The notes: generated from the sequence alone by a model not told the origin. A stretch of DNA of 64,000 nt from Tannerella forsythia (GCF_001006485.1 NZ_JUET01000070.1:62001-126000); one strand, 5' to 3'; positions 18,141-27,686 are shown, numbered from the stretch's first letter. A program made the numbers and translations.

Positions 18141-18273
18141 GCAAAAACAGCTGTTTGAACGCCGGATACTCAGTTTCCAGAGCAAAAACAGTTGTTTGAA
18201 TGCCGGATACTCAGTTTCCAGGGCAAAAACAGCTGTTTGAATGCCGGATACTCAGTTTCCAGAGCAAAAACAA
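18141..18273. repeat. 41-bp tandem repeat, three copies plus a partial fourth
   Basis: GCAAAAAC starts at 18141, 18182, 18223 and 18264, an exact 41-base period. Each full unit holds the near-palindrome AAACAGCTGTTT followed by GCCGGATACTCAGTTTCC. Copies differ by only a few bases. The period is not a multiple of three, so it does not encode a repeated peptide. The fourth copy breaks off after about 10 bases. It lies in the 360-base gap between convergent genes. Confidence 0.85.
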
Positions 18274-18368
18274 CTTTACGGATGCTTCAGGGTTGTTGTC
18301 ATCCCAAAAGCCGAATCGGTTTACACAGCCCGGCAAAAGCATACGCACTTTTATACGGATAAACAAGA

Positions 18369-19100
18369 TCAGATATACAATGCCACTTTGCGGCGATCTG
18401 TCTGCACCGTTTCAAATTCGGATGTAACAGCGGTGCTACCCATAGGCACTCTCTCTTTACGATACGTCATGGAACTGTAGACAACGCTGCGTGCCGAAGT
18501 ATGAAACTCCGTTGCTCCCGTTTCGGCCTCGATCCGGGCAATGTTATGTTCACGCACCCCACAGCCGGGCATGATGATGATGCGTCCGGCGGCACGTTGC
18601 ACCAGCTTGCGGAGCATCGGGATGCCGCTCACCGCGTCAGGCTGTTGGCCGGACGTCAGGATGCGGTCACATCCCAGTGCAATGAGTTGCTCAAGCGCCA
18701 CAAACGGCTCACGGCATACGTCGAATGCCCGATGACACGTGACGGATAGCGGTTTAGCAGCCTCAATGAGACGTTGCATCAAGGCGATATCGATATCGCC
18801 GTCCTGAGTCAGACAGCCAAACACAACGCCGTGAACGTTCAACTGTTTGGCCATTTCAATGTCATACAGCATGGCCTGCACCTCGGCCGGAGTATAGAGG
18901 AAATCTCCGCCACGCGGCCGAATAATGACGTTGATATCGATCTGCGAAGTCAGCGCCTGCGCTGCCCGTATCTCTCCATAGCTGGGGGTGGTACCGCCTT
19001 CAGGAATAGCAGCGCACAGCTCCACACGCCGTGCCCCTCCGGCTTCAGCCTCCACACAGCTCTGCGCCGAATTTGCGCATATTTCAATGATTCGTCCCAT
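18369..19100 (-). CDS. cutC: CutC-family protein (copper homeostasis protein CutC)
   Basis: The 243-residue protein is a TIM-barrel CutC family member: IEICANSAQSCVEAEAGGA at the N-terminus, RVELCAAIPEGGTTPSYG, VIIRPRGGDFLY and MPGCGVREHN. CutC was first linked to copper tolerance in E. coli, but its chemical activity remains debated. It starts 15 bases after ugd on the same strand and is probably co-transcribed. No functional link with polysaccharide synthesis is evident. Length is typical. Confidence 0.93.
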   Translation of the reverse strand: MGRIIEICANSAQSCVEAEAGGARRVELCAAIPEGGTTPSYGEIRAAQALTSQIDINVIIRPRGGDFLYTPAEVQAMLYDIEMAKQLNVHGVVFGCLTQDGDIDIALMQRLIEAAKPLSVTCHRAFDVCREPFVALEQLIALGCDRILTSGQQPDAVSGIPMLRKLVQRAAGRIIIMPGCGVREHNIARIEAETGATEFHTSARSVVYSSMTYRKERVPMGSTAVTSEFETVQTDRRKVALYI

Positions 19101-19115
19101 GCTCTTCGGTTAGGT

Positions 19116-20429
19116 TTATCGACCGATGCAGTGGTACGTAAACCCTGCTTCTTCGATCTCATGCATATTGTAAATATTACGTCCGTCCAAGATCAACGGC
19201 ATCTTCATCTGTTGTTTGATTCTAAGCCACGACGGCAAACGAAATTCTTTCCATTCCGTCACAATCATCAACACATCGGCATCGGTCACCGCCTCATAAA
19301 TATCTTTCGCATAATGAATCCGGTCACCGATACGGCGTTTAGCCTCCGGGACAGCTACGGGATCGTAAGCCGTCACGCGGCATCCGGCCTTCAGCAACAG
19401 ATCAATCAGCACAAGCGAGGGCGCTTCACGCATATCGTCCGTCTCCGGCTTAAAAGCCAGCCCCCACATAGCCACCTTCTTACCTGACAGATTCCCTTGA
19501 TAGTATTGCTCTAACTTCCGGTATAATACCGTTTTCTGATATTCGTTCACGGCCTCGACCGCCTGCAATATACGCATCGGATAATGATGTTCGTCGGCCG
19601 TACGAATCAAGGCCTTTACATCTTTCGGAAAGCACGACCCGCCATAACCACAGCCGGCATAAAGGAAGCTGCTGCCGATACGCGTATCGGCACCGATCCC
19701 TTTGCGCACCATATTTACATCGGCGCCGATAATCTCGCAGAGGTTAGCCATATCGTTCATAAAACTGATGCGTGTGGCCAACATGGCATTGGCCGCGTAT
19801 TTCGTCATTTCGGCCGAAGGAACATCCATATAGATGATGCGGAAGTTGTTCAACATAAAAGGATGATACAGCTTTTCCATCAGATTTTTCGCACAGTCTG
19901 ACTCTACTCCTACAACGATACGGTCCGGGTGCATAAAATCTTTAACAGCAGCCCCTTCTTTTAGAAATTCCGGATTGGAAGCTATATCAAAGTTAATCGA
20001 TACGCCACGCTTAACCTGTTCGTCGAGAATCGTTTGCTTGATCTTCTGTGCCGTTCCGACGGGCACGGTACTTTTTGTTACCACCAACAGGTATTTCGTC
20101 ATGGTCTGCCCGATGGTACGCGCCACATCGAGCACATACTTCAGATCGGCGCTCCCGTCTTCATCAGGCGGCGTACCGACGGCGCTGAACACGATTTCGA
20201 CCTCGTCGAGCACCTCCCTCAATTCCGTTGTAAAATGCAAACGTCCTACTTCGTGATTACGGACGACCAATTCCTCCAACCCGGGCTCATAGATCGGGAT
20301 GATCCCGTTTTTCAGGTTCTCAATCTTACGGCGATCGATGTCCACACAATAGACCTCCATGCCCATCTCTGCAAAACAGGTACCAGTCACCAGACCGACA
20401 TATCCCGTACCAACGATCGCAATCTTCAT
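19116..20429 (-). CDS. ugd: UDP-glucose 6-dehydrogenase
   Basis: The 437-residue enzyme oxidises UDP-glucose to UDP-glucuronate with two NAD+, in the cytoplasm. It has an N-terminal Rossmann motif GTGYVGLVTGTCFAEMG, the conserved EPGLEELV segment, the catalytic Cys in CGYGGSCFPKD and the C-terminal dimer domain (GLAFKPETDDMREAPS). UDP-glucuronate is a common precursor of acidic capsules, and the gene lies next to and divergent from the polysaccharide cluster beginning at 20557. It is followed after 15 bases by cutC. Confidence 0.96.
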   Translation of the reverse strand: MKIAIVGTGYVGLVTGTCFAEMGMEVYCVDIDRRKIENLKNGIIPIYEPGLEELVVRNHEVGRLHFTTELREVLDEVEIVFSAVGTPPDEDGSADLKYVLDVARTIGQTMTKYLLVVTKSTVPVGTAQKIKQTILDEQVKRGVSINFDIASNPEFLKEGAAVKDFMHPDRIVVGVESDCAKNLMEKLYHPFMLNNFRIIYMDVPSAEMTKYAANAMLATRISFMNDMANLCEIIGADVNMVRKGIGADTRIGSSFLYAGCGYGGSCFPKDVKALIRTADEHHYPMRILQAVEAVNEYQKTVLYRKLEQYYQGNLSGKKVAMWGLAFKPETDDMREAPSLVLIDLLLKAGCRVTAYDPVAVPEAKRRIGDRIHYAKDIYEAVTDADVLMIVTEWKEFRLPSWLRIKQQMKMPLILDGRNIYNMHEIEEAGFTYHCIGR

Positions 20430-20529
20430 GCTTTTTTCATTTTTTTCAAACGGGCGTAAAAGTAGTGTTTTTTTTCGGGACTGCCCCTTTTTTGATGCTG
20501 CTTTTTTCAGTATTTAGAAAAAAACATCG

Positions 20530-20537
20530 TATTTTTG
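20530..20537 (+). promoter_or_regulatory. -7 box of the plus-strand polysaccharide unit
   Basis: TATTTTTG fits TAnnTTTG and lies 19 bases before the ATG at 20557. No -33 TTG was found at normal distance. Confidence 0.5.
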
Positions 20538-20556
20538 CGACCCAATAAGGATCGGC

Positions 20557-21888
20557 ATGGAGGTTAGACGTATTATACGAAATATCGCGCATCATTATTT
20601 TTTCTACTTATTTGCGTTTACGTTATTTTTCGGAGTGTCGCTGTATCATACGGCAGCATTGGGATTCACGGTCGAGTTGTCCGGTATCTTGTTACTGATC
20701 TTTTACGGCCTCTTTCTTTACCTTACGAAACAGCGGAATTTCCATCCCGCCGCCATCATCATATTGACCGTTCTGCTGCTTTATCTGGGTTACTCCTTCT
20801 ATCTCTCACACAACAAACCGCAAGCCCTTCTGCTCGATTTTCTGATACAACTCAAGCCCTACATCACCTTCTTCATCGTTTCGCAATTGGCGCCATCCCT
20901 TTCAGACATGCAAAAACAACAAATGGCACGGTTATGCCTGCTGCTTTGGTTGCTCTTCCTCCCTATCGGAGCCTATGGATTATTCCTGCCCGATGTGTAC
21001 CGGTCTGTTATGAATCGGCCTGAAAACTTCGTGGCAGCCGTCGCCTCCCTCTCGCTCGTTTATCTGTATTGCAGCGACTTCTCGACAACAGCACGGCGGA
21101 CATTCCTGCTCATGCTCTCGGCCTGCCTGCTGGCCTCCCCGCGATTCATCGCTCTTTTCCTCCTGATATGCGGTATTGTTCTCTACTTCAACCGCCGCAG
21201 TATTTTGAAATCTTGGATAAAGACGGGAATTGCAACAGGCGTTATCATCTTAATTGCGACGTATATCTTCTACATACAGCTCACAAGCTGTCTTTTGCCA
21301 TCAGACGCACAGGGTGACGGTCTCTCGGCCTTAGCTCCACAAGCCATCATATACCAATCATCGCTGAAGGTATGGCGAGACTTTCCCCTATTCGGTAGCG
21401 GATTGGCAAGTTTCGCGACCTATGCTTCCGGATTGTATTACTCTCCCCTCTATGCCGAATACGGACTTCATACCGTATCGGGACTTGCCCCGCAAGACTG
21501 GCACTCCGTTTGTGATACGTATTACCCGTCGCTTGTGCAGTTCGGCCTTACAGGCATCGTCCTGTACCTGATTTTCTGGACATATATCGTCTGCACTTCT
21601 TTATGGAAATATAAACGGCAAGGGAATCTTCAGTACTTTGTAATCGTCCTGATTCTGGCTTGCACCCTATTCATCGGAAACATTTCCGACTCGTTACTCA
21701 CCAGTCATAAAGGATATTTTATGATGATGTTTTTCGGCCTATTGGCAGGCAATCCGAGGCAGAATGAATGCCTCACGAAAAGAATACAGGCGATCCCCGA
21801 CGAACTTCTCTCCAAAGAGCCTCTGTGGGAAGACTGCATAGAAACGGGAACAACATCCTCAGTAAAATATCCCGATAAAGCGACATAG
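20557..21888 (+). CDS. Wzy-like O-antigen/capsule polymerase, copy 1
   Basis: The 443-residue integral membrane protein has about 10-12 hydrophobic segments. Its large external loop includes the motif FGSGLASFATYASG with SPLYAEYGL, followed by CDTYYPSLVQFGLTG. This layout fits the O-antigen ligase/Wzy superfamily. Wzy joins lipid-linked repeat units in the outer leaflet of the inner membrane. The next gene is a clear paralogue with the same motifs. A short hydrophilic C-terminal tail (about 40 residues) is specific to this copy. It is the first gene of the plus-strand unit, with a 11-base gap to the next. Polymerase rather than ligase is inferred from the Wzx/Wza/Wzz context. Confidence 0.75.
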   Translation: MEVRRIIRNIAHHYFFYLFAFTLFFGVSLYHTAALGFTVELSGILLLIFYGLFLYLTKQRNFHPAAIIILTVLLLYLGYSFYLSHNKPQALLLDFLIQLKPYITFFIVSQLAPSLSDMQKQQMARLCLLLWLLFLPIGAYGLFLPDVYRSVMNRPENFVAAVASLSLVYLYCSDFSTTARRTFLLMLSACLLASPRFIALFLLICGIVLYFNRRSILKSWIKTGIATGVIILIATYIFYIQLTSCLLPSDAQGDGLSALAPQAIIYQSSLKVWRDFPLFGSGLASFATYASGLYYSPLYAEYGLHTVSGLAPQDWHSVCDTYYPSLVQFGLTGIVLYLIFWTYIVCTSLWKYKRQGNLQYFVIVLILACTLFIGNISDSLLTSHKGYFMMMFFGLLAGNPRQNECLTKRIQAIPDELLSKEPLWEDCIETGTTSSVKYPDKAT

Positions 21889-21899
21889 AAAATTACCGT

Positions 21900-23138
21900 A
21901 TGCAACAAGACTTTATAAATAAAAACTTTTTCAGGCTAATGATGTTCACGCTCGTCTTGGGGGTGATCTTCTACGATCTTTTCAATATGGCCGGATTCAG
22001 CTATATTGATGAAATCTGTGCACTTCTTTTATTTATTTTATTCGGAATAAATGTCCTTCGATCGAAGAATTGGGCATTTGATAAAATATTCCTGCTTATC
22101 TTGGGAATATTTCTGTTCTATCTGGTCTACTCCCTGTATATTGGTTCCAATAGTCCTCGAGCCATCCTGATGGATTTCGTTATACAGATCAAGCCTTATT
22201 TGGCTTTCTTCTGTGTGTATTCCATGCGGCCTGTCTTGAATGCGAATCAGAAGAAGATTCTACGGCAGTTGGCGATTTTATTCAGCCTGTACCTGTTATT
22301 GATCGGAACAGGAGACTTGTTTATAAAAGACTTGATGTTAAACATTCTGTCTCACACTTCCCGCTTCGCTACTGCAACATCCATTTTAGCCCTCTTGTAT
22401 CTCTATTTCAGTGATTATACGAAAAGAGACAAACTCATTTTTATCTTACTCTTATCCATCGGTTTATTCTCCGGACGTTCCAAACTCTTCGGTTTTTTGG
22501 CGCTCTGTACGCTTATAATGCTGTATATCAACAAATCGTTTGAGATGAAATTCAATATAAAGAACACGCTTTTCTTACTCTTTGCAATCATAGTAACCGC
22601 TGTCGTAGCCAAAGATAAAATTGAACTGTATTTTATTACAGGAGGCTTCGGCGGTGGACGAGGTGTAGAAGATTTATATGCCCGCATGGCGCTTTATTAT
22701 TTTTCTGTACGTATCTTCAGAGACTATATACCTTTCGGTTCAGGCTTTGCTTCTTACGGGACATACGCTTCAGGAGAATATTATTCTCCGATATACGCAA
22801 AATACAGCATGGAGCGTATGCATGGGCTAAATGAGGCTGACCCCAGTTTTATTGCTGACACCTATTACCCGGCATTAGCCCAGTTCGGTCTTGTCGGACT
22901 GTTTCTTTTCTTTCTGTTCTGGTATTATTTAACGCATAAAGCCATTATTTCCTTTCGTAAAGGATGTCAGAAAGAAGCGGTCATTGCCATCATCATTATC
23001 GCATTCTTTTTAATCGAGTCCATCTCGGATGCCACTTTAACCCACAATAGAGGTTTCTTTATGATGATGTTGTTGGGATTAATCTTTTCAGATATCAAGT
23101 ATAAATTGAATACGACGCCCCTTGAAAAAGTAAAATGA
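21900..23138 (+). CDS. Wzy-like O-antigen/capsule polymerase, copy 2
   Basis: The 412-residue integral membrane protein is paralogous to the preceding gene. Shared landmarks are DFVIQIKPYLAFF near the start, FGSGFASYGTYASGEYYSP in the large loop, and ADTYYPALAQFGLVG before the last helices. The central part is more diverged, with a glycine-rich loop GGFGGGRG unique to this copy. One of the two may polymerise the repeat unit, while the other may act as ligase or on a second linkage. It is followed after one base by a glycosyltransferase gene. Its A/T content is higher than that of copy 1, so the two may have different histories. Confidence 0.75.
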   Translation: MQQDFINKNFFRLMMFTLVLGVIFYDLFNMAGFSYIDEICALLLFILFGINVLRSKNWAFDKIFLLILGIFLFYLVYSLYIGSNSPRAILMDFVIQIKPYLAFFCVYSMRPVLNANQKKILRQLAILFSLYLLLIGTGDLFIKDLMLNILSHTSRFATATSILALLYLYFSDYTKRDKLIFILLLSIGLFSGRSKLFGFLALCTLIMLYINKSFEMKFNIKNTLFLLFAIIVTAVVAKDKIELYFITGGFGGGRGVEDLYARMALYYFSVRIFRDYIPFGSGFASYGTYASGEYYSPIYAKYSMERMHGLNEADPSFIADTYYPALAQFGLVGLFLFFLFWYYLTHKAIISFRKGCQKEAVIAIIIIAFFLIESISDATLTHNRGFFMMMLLGLIFSDIKYKLNTTPLEKVK

Positions 23139-23139
23139 T

Positions 23140-24327
23140 ATGGCACGGATACTTTTAGTCAATAAATTCTACTATTTCAGGGGTGGAGACTGCACGGCCG
23201 TACTCACTACAGAAGAGTTATTAAAGAAACACGGGCACGAAGTGGCCGTATTCAGTATGCGTTATGCCGAAAATCTCCCGACAGCGTGGGAAGAGTATTT
23301 CCCTGAAGAAGTCAGTTTTTCCCAAGCCGGCCTTACACAAAAGGTCAAAGCCCTCAAGCGGGTATTTTCAGACACTCAGGTGGTCAAAAAATTCAACCGG
23401 CTTCTTTCCGACTTCCAACCCGATATCGTGCACCTGCATAATATTCACTCATATCTATCTCCGGTCATTGCACAGACAGCCCATCAAAGAGGTATTCGCG
23501 TGGTCTGGACGATGCACGATTATAAATTAATTTGTCCTACGTATCTATGCTTACGAGAGAACAAGCCTTGCGAACTTTGCTTCAAGAACAAAGCCCACGT
23601 CTTTAGAGTTCGATGTATGAAAAACAGTCGTGCAGCCAGCTTGTTGGCATGGATGGAGGCCGTATATTGGAATCGTATCAAGCTGGAACGCATCACAGAC
23701 CGATTCATCAGTCCCAGCTCTTTTTTAAAGGAGAAAATGGTTGCCGCAGGTTATCAGGACAAGCAAATAGAAGTGCTGCACAATTTCATGTATAAACAAG
23801 TACCTCCTTGTTATCAGAAAAAAGAGTACTATTGCTATGCGGGCCGTCTCTCAACGGAAAAAGGTGTAAGCATCCTGCTCGAAGCAGCAAAAGAGCTGCC
23901 CTATCCGTTAAAAGTGATCGGGGGAGGACCATTATTGGAAGATTTCCGTAAAACATATCCCTCGGATCATATTGAGTTTTTAGGATACCTTCCACAGGAG
24001 AAGTTGTTCCCGCTCATTCAACAAGCTCGCTTCTCGGTGATCCCATCGCTTTGCTACGAAAATAATCCGTATGGAGCGATTGAATCGCTTTGCTTGGGAA
24101 CACCTGTATTAGGCGCTACGATAGGCGGCATACCGGAGTTGATTAAGGTCGGAATAAACGGGGATTTATTTCCCCCCGGAGGTATCAAAGAGCTACGTGC
24201 CAAAATTCTTGACTGCTTCGAGCATTTTACGGAAGATTACCCTTTTGAAAAAATAGCGATTGACGCACAAAATAAATTTTCTTCCGAAACGTTTTATGTA
24301 AAACTAATGAAAATTTATGGCTATTAA
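23140..24327 (+). CDS. Family 4 glycosyltransferase
   Basis: This 395-residue GT-B fold enzyme has an N-terminal half with a glycine-rich loop (FRGGDCTAVLTTEELL), HLHNIHSYLSP, and a Cys-rich insertion (CLRENKPCELCFKNK) typical of a subgroup of GT4 enzymes. Its C-terminal half has YAGRLSTEKGV and the nucleotide-sugar site ENNPYGAIE with the E-x7-E pattern. It transfers a sugar to the growing lipid-linked unit in the cytoplasm. It starts one base after the second wzy-like gene and overlaps the radical SAM gene by 11 bases. Donor and acceptor are unknown. Confidence 0.9.
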   Translation: MARILLVNKFYYFRGGDCTAVLTTEELLKKHGHEVAVFSMRYAENLPTAWEEYFPEEVSFSQAGLTQKVKALKRVFSDTQVVKKFNRLLSDFQPDIVHLHNIHSYLSPVIAQTAHQRGIRVVWTMHDYKLICPTYLCLRENKPCELCFKNKAHVFRVRCMKNSRAASLLAWMEAVYWNRIKLERITDRFISPSSFLKEKMVAAGYQDKQIEVLHNFMYKQVPPCYQKKEYYCYAGRLSTEKGVSILLEAAKELPYPLKVIGGGPLLEDFRKTYPSDHIEFLGYLPQEKLFPLIQQARFSVIPSLCYENNPYGAIESLCLGTPVLGATIGGIPELIKVGINGDLFPPGGIKELRAKILDCFEHFTEDYPFEKIAIDAQNKFSSETFYVKLMKIYGY

Positions 24328-25378
24328 GATATATCCTCCTACAGATATGTGCATTATTACGACGTATCGTTGTCCGATGCGATGTAAGATGTGCGACATC
24401 TGGAATAATCCGACCGAAGTAAAAAAAGAGATTCAACCGGAGGAATTGGAAATTCTGCCCCATGTAAAATTTGTAAATATCACCGGAGGAGAGCCATTTG
24501 TCAGGCAAGACCTCGAAGCCATTGTCAAGGTTTTATTCACGAAGTCGCCACGGGTTGTTATCTCTACATCCGGCTGGTTTGAAGACCGAATCATCGATCT
24601 GGCAAAAAAACATCCCCGCATCGGAATCAGGGTCAGTATTGAAGGACTGTCTCAGAAGAATGACGAATTACGTGGAAAATCAGGAGGATTTGACCGTGGA
24701 CTGCGTACGTTACTTCTATTAAAAGAAATGGGAGTGAAAGACATCGGGTTCGGTTGTACGGTCAGCAACAACAATTCGACCGATATGCTTTCTCTCTATC
24801 GACTGTCGAAAAGTCTGGGCATGGAATTTGCTACGGCAGCGTTTCACAACTCTTACTATTTTCATAAATACGATAACCGGATCACGAATAAGGACAAAGT
24901 AATCGCCGACTTCGAAGAGTTGATTGCCATGCAATTAAAAGAAAATCATCCGAAATCATGGGCACGCGCCTTTTTCAATAATGGGTTGATAAACTATATT
25001 GAAGGAAACCGAAGAATGTTGCCTTGTGAGGCCGGCTTAGTCAACTTCTTTGTAGACCCGTACGGCGAAGTCTATCCATGCAACGGCTTGGAGAAACGGT
25101 ACTGGATGGAGAGTATGGGAAATATCCGGCAAGCCTCTTCCTTCAAAGAGATCTGGGAGAGTGAGCAAGCAGAAAAAGTAAGAGCTCAAGTACGCAGCTG
25201 TCCAAAAAACTGCTGGATGGTTGGCACTGCTTCCCCTGTGATGAAAAAGTACATTCGTCATCCGCTTAAATGGATGCTGAAGAATAAAGTACGGAGTCTT
25301 CTTCACCAACCTCTTTGTCTGGAGCGTAAATGGTATGATGTGGGGCAGGACCCAACACAAGGCGATCTGAGATTATGA
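24317..25378 (+). CDS. Radical SAM protein with SPASM-like C-terminal domain
   Basis: This 353-residue enzyme carries the radical SAM cluster motif CPMRCKMC near residue 15-22, the glycine-rich SAM loop NITGGEPFVR, and a C-terminal Cys-containing domain (YGEVYPCNGLEKRYW, SCPKNCWMVG) typical of SPASM or twitch auxiliary clusters. Such enzymes catalyse radical chemistry on peptides or sugars. No precursor peptide was found nearby. Its place between two glycosyltransferase genes, with overlaps of 11 and 4 bases, suggests modification of a sugar or lipid-linked glycan, such as epimerisation or deoxygenation. That role is inference. Confidence 0.88.
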   Translation: MAIKIYPPTDMCIITTYRCPMRCKMCDIWNNPTEVKKEIQPEELEILPHVKFVNITGGEPFVRQDLEAIVKVLFTKSPRVVISTSGWFEDRIIDLAKKHPRIGIRVSIEGLSQKNDELRGKSGGFDRGLRTLLLLKEMGVKDIGFGCTVSNNNSTDMLSLYRLSKSLGMEFATAAFHNSYYFHKYDNRITNKDKVIADFEELIAMQLKENHPKSWARAFFNNGLINYIEGNRRMLPCEAGLVNFFVDPYGEVYPCNGLEKRYWMESMGNIRQASSFKEIWESEQAEKVRAQVRSCPKNCWMVGTASPVMKKYIRHPLKWMLKNKVRSLLHQPLCLERKWYDVGQDPTQGDLRL

Positions 25379-26493
25379 AGATTGTTGTCACCGGACTGAG
25401 AGGGTTTCCCCGCATACAGGGAGGAGTCGAAACCCATTGCGAAGAGTTATGTCCCCGGTTGGTCAAACTGGGATGTGACATGACGGTTACCAGACGGAAG
25501 CCTTTCGTCAGAGAGGCTTCTCCCCTTACCGTTTATGAAGGCGTAAAATTCAAAGATTTGAATACGCCTAAAAGACAAGGGTTGGAGGCTGCCGTTCATA
25601 CGTTCAGAAGCGTCTGGTATGCCTTTCGGACGAAAGCCGACATCATCCATATTCAGGCAATTGGGCCTTCGATTGCCATTCCTTTTGCCAAATTACTCGG
25701 GCTCAAGGTCGTTGCGACCCACCACGGCCCCGATTACGATCGTCGGAAATGGGGACGATTGGCCAAGTTCGTTTTACGGTTTGGAGAGTTTTGTGTCGCC
25801 CGATGGGCCGATGAAGTAATTGTCATTTCAACAGTCATTCAAAACCTCCTCAAAACGAAGTATCACAGAGAGAATACTCATCTCATATACAATGGAGTTA
25901 ATCCACCGTCCACTCCTATCAATGAAACCGATTACATTCGTCAGTTGGGCTTAAAACCGAGAAAATACCTTTTAGCGGTCGGGCGTTTTGTCGAGGAAAA
26001 GAATTTCGACAAACTCATTCTTGCATACGCAAAAACGACGTACGCTTCTGATTATCGGTTGGTAATTGCCGGAGATGCCGATCACGAAAACCATTATTCA
26101 AAATCTTTGAAGGCCATTGCAAAGAAACACCATGTTATTCTGACAGGCATGATTAAAGGCAATCCTTTACAACAGCTATATGCGCATGCCGCATTATTTG
26201 TACTTCCCTCATCACATGAGGGACTGCCTTTTACGCTGTTAGAAGCCATGAGTTATCAGATCCCGGTATTAGTGAGTGACATACCGGCTAATAAGGCTGT
26301 CAATCTCCCTTCCGATTGCTATTTTCATTATAGTAAAAACGGCATCCTCGCGCTAAGTGAAGCTATTGAAAAGAAATTAGAGAATCCTGTCTCTCACACG
26401 TATGATTTAACCTCCTATAATTGGGAGCATATTGCCTGGCAAACGTATAATGTATATTTAATGCTATCGGAATACCCGCTCTCACACCGGTAG
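25375..26493 (+). CDS. Family 4 glycosyltransferase
   Basis: This 372-residue GT-B enzyme begins with GLRGFPRIQGGVETHCEEL, a signature of GT4 enzymes related to capsule rhamnosyl/glucosyl transferases. It has THHGPDYDRRKWG in the acceptor half, LAVGRFVEEKNFD, and the donor site HEGLPFTLLEAM with the E-x7-E motif. It overlaps the radical SAM gene by 4 bases. It is the last gene of the plus-strand unit; its 3' end overlaps that of the convergent glycosyltransferase gene by 12 bases (26482-26493). Sugar specificity is unknown. Confidence 0.92.
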   Translation: MKIVVTGLRGFPRIQGGVETHCEELCPRLVKLGCDMTVTRRKPFVREASPLTVYEGVKFKDLNTPKRQGLEAAVHTFRSVWYAFRTKADIIHIQAIGPSIAIPFAKLLGLKVVATHHGPDYDRRKWGRLAKFVLRFGEFCVARWADEVIVISTVIQNLLKTKYHRENTHLIYNGVNPPSTPINETDYIRQLGLKPRKYLLAVGRFVEEKNFDKLILAYAKTTYASDYRLVIAGDADHENHYSKSLKAIAKKHHVILTGMIKGNPLQQLYAHAALFVLPSSHEGLPFTLLEAMSYQIPVLVSDIPANKAVNLPSDCYFHYSKNGILALSEAIEKKLENPVSHTYDLTSYNWEHIAWQTYNVYLMLSEYPLSHR

Positions 26494-27678
26494 GAGACCG
26501 ATATCCTGATATAACGATCTTAATTTCTCTTCATTATATGTCCATATCCGGTTTTGAAAAACATAATCTTTCACGATCTTGGAATTGAAATCATAGTCCC
26601 TGCAATAAGTTGTCACCGCCTTATCCAATTGATCGATATCCTTATCCGTCAATGACAAACAAGGCAAGATAATTCCCTGTCCGGCGTCACGTATCATATC
26701 CGGTACATCGCCCGCATATCGTGAAGCAATCACCATGGCTCCCGCAGCAAAGTATTCAGCACTCTTCGTGGGTGATGCATTCGTATTCACCGGACTGTCT
26801 TTACGCAAAACAAAACCTGCATCAATCAGTGAAAGATACGCCGGAACTTCCGATCTAGACAACTTTTTTATCATATAATTTCCTTTCATCGATCTCAATT
26901 TATACTCTACCTCCGTGGTATCATCACAAGTATATAAACAGAAGAAATAACGGGAATTTTTTCTGTACAATTGTAAAATGATCGTGATCGTCTCTTCGAT
27001 ACATTGCCAAACATGCAAACCTCCCGAATAACAAAGAACAATTCTATCCTCCAACATATATTTACGTCTCATACGTTGTCGAATATCGGATGGCAACTCT
27101 CTAAATGGCTGTGCATCAAAGTTACAGGGCAATACATAATTGACTGCATTAGAATCACAATATACCGATAGATTCCGATGCAGATTTTGAGAAACGGTAA
27201 TCGTTCGTACCGATCGCTTCAAGGCATACATATTATCTTGTTTGGCACAGTTGATATTATAATTTGAAAAACTTCTCATCTCAAGCTCCGGAACAAAATC
27301 TGCGTGAAAATCTGTGACAAGCGGTATTTCAGGCACCAATTTTGTAGAAGAAACGGAGTGCGTTAATTCTGCCTGAATAACATCTATTTTATAATATCTA
27401 CACACCATCCAAACAGCCAGCGAACGCAACCATGCAGCCAGCTTATTCAAATACAACCGATTGGGCAGAGAGTAAATATAGAAAACTTTTCGAGAAGCAG
27501 CATGATAGCTTACTTTTTCTTTGAATATACGCCGCAATCCCCTGGTAAAAAACGCGATGAAATAAACATTAAATCCTATATTATCTAAAGATTTAATCAT
27601 ATTCATCGTTCGTATTTTATCCCCTGTATTTTGTCCTAAGGGATAAACATGCTGTATAATTAACAAATTCTTTTTCAT
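26482..27678 (-). CDS. GT-B glycosyltransferase (family 4-like)
   Basis: This 398-residue protein has an N-terminal glycine-containing loop (HVYPLGQNTGDKIRTMNM) and TDFHADFVPELE. The C-terminal half has LCYSGGLHVWQC and SPTKSAEYFAAGAMVIAS, which resembles the donor-binding region of GT4 enzymes, with the Lys-Glu pair SPTKSAE replacing the classical ExxxE string. It is the last gene of the minus-strand unit, 8 bases after licD. It probably adds one sugar of the repeat unit. It is unusually rich in Tyr and Cys and of lower G+C than the flanking core genes. Confidence 0.82.
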   Translation of the reverse strand: MKKNLLIIQHVYPLGQNTGDKIRTMNMIKSLDNIGFNVYFIAFFTRGLRRIFKEKVSYHAASRKVFYIYSLPNRLYLNKLAAWLRSLAVWMVCRYYKIDVIQAELTHSVSSTKLVPEIPLVTDFHADFVPELEMRSFSNYNINCAKQDNMYALKRSVRTITVSQNLHRNLSVYCDSNAVNYVLPCNFDAQPFRELPSDIRQRMRRKYMLEDRIVLCYSGGLHVWQCIEETITIILQLYRKNSRYFFCLYTCDDTTEVEYKLRSMKGNYMIKKLSRSEVPAYLSLIDAGFVLRKDSPVNTNASPTKSAEYFAAGAMVIASRYAGDVPDMIRDAGQGIILPCLSLTDKDIDQLDKAVTTYCRDYDFNSKIVKDYVFQNRIWTYNEEKLRSLYQDIGLLPV

Positions 27679-27686
27679 TTATTTAT

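Noticed and set aside
18141-18273. CRISPR array
   Set aside because: The 41-base units abut directly with no unique spacers, and no cas gene was found in the window.
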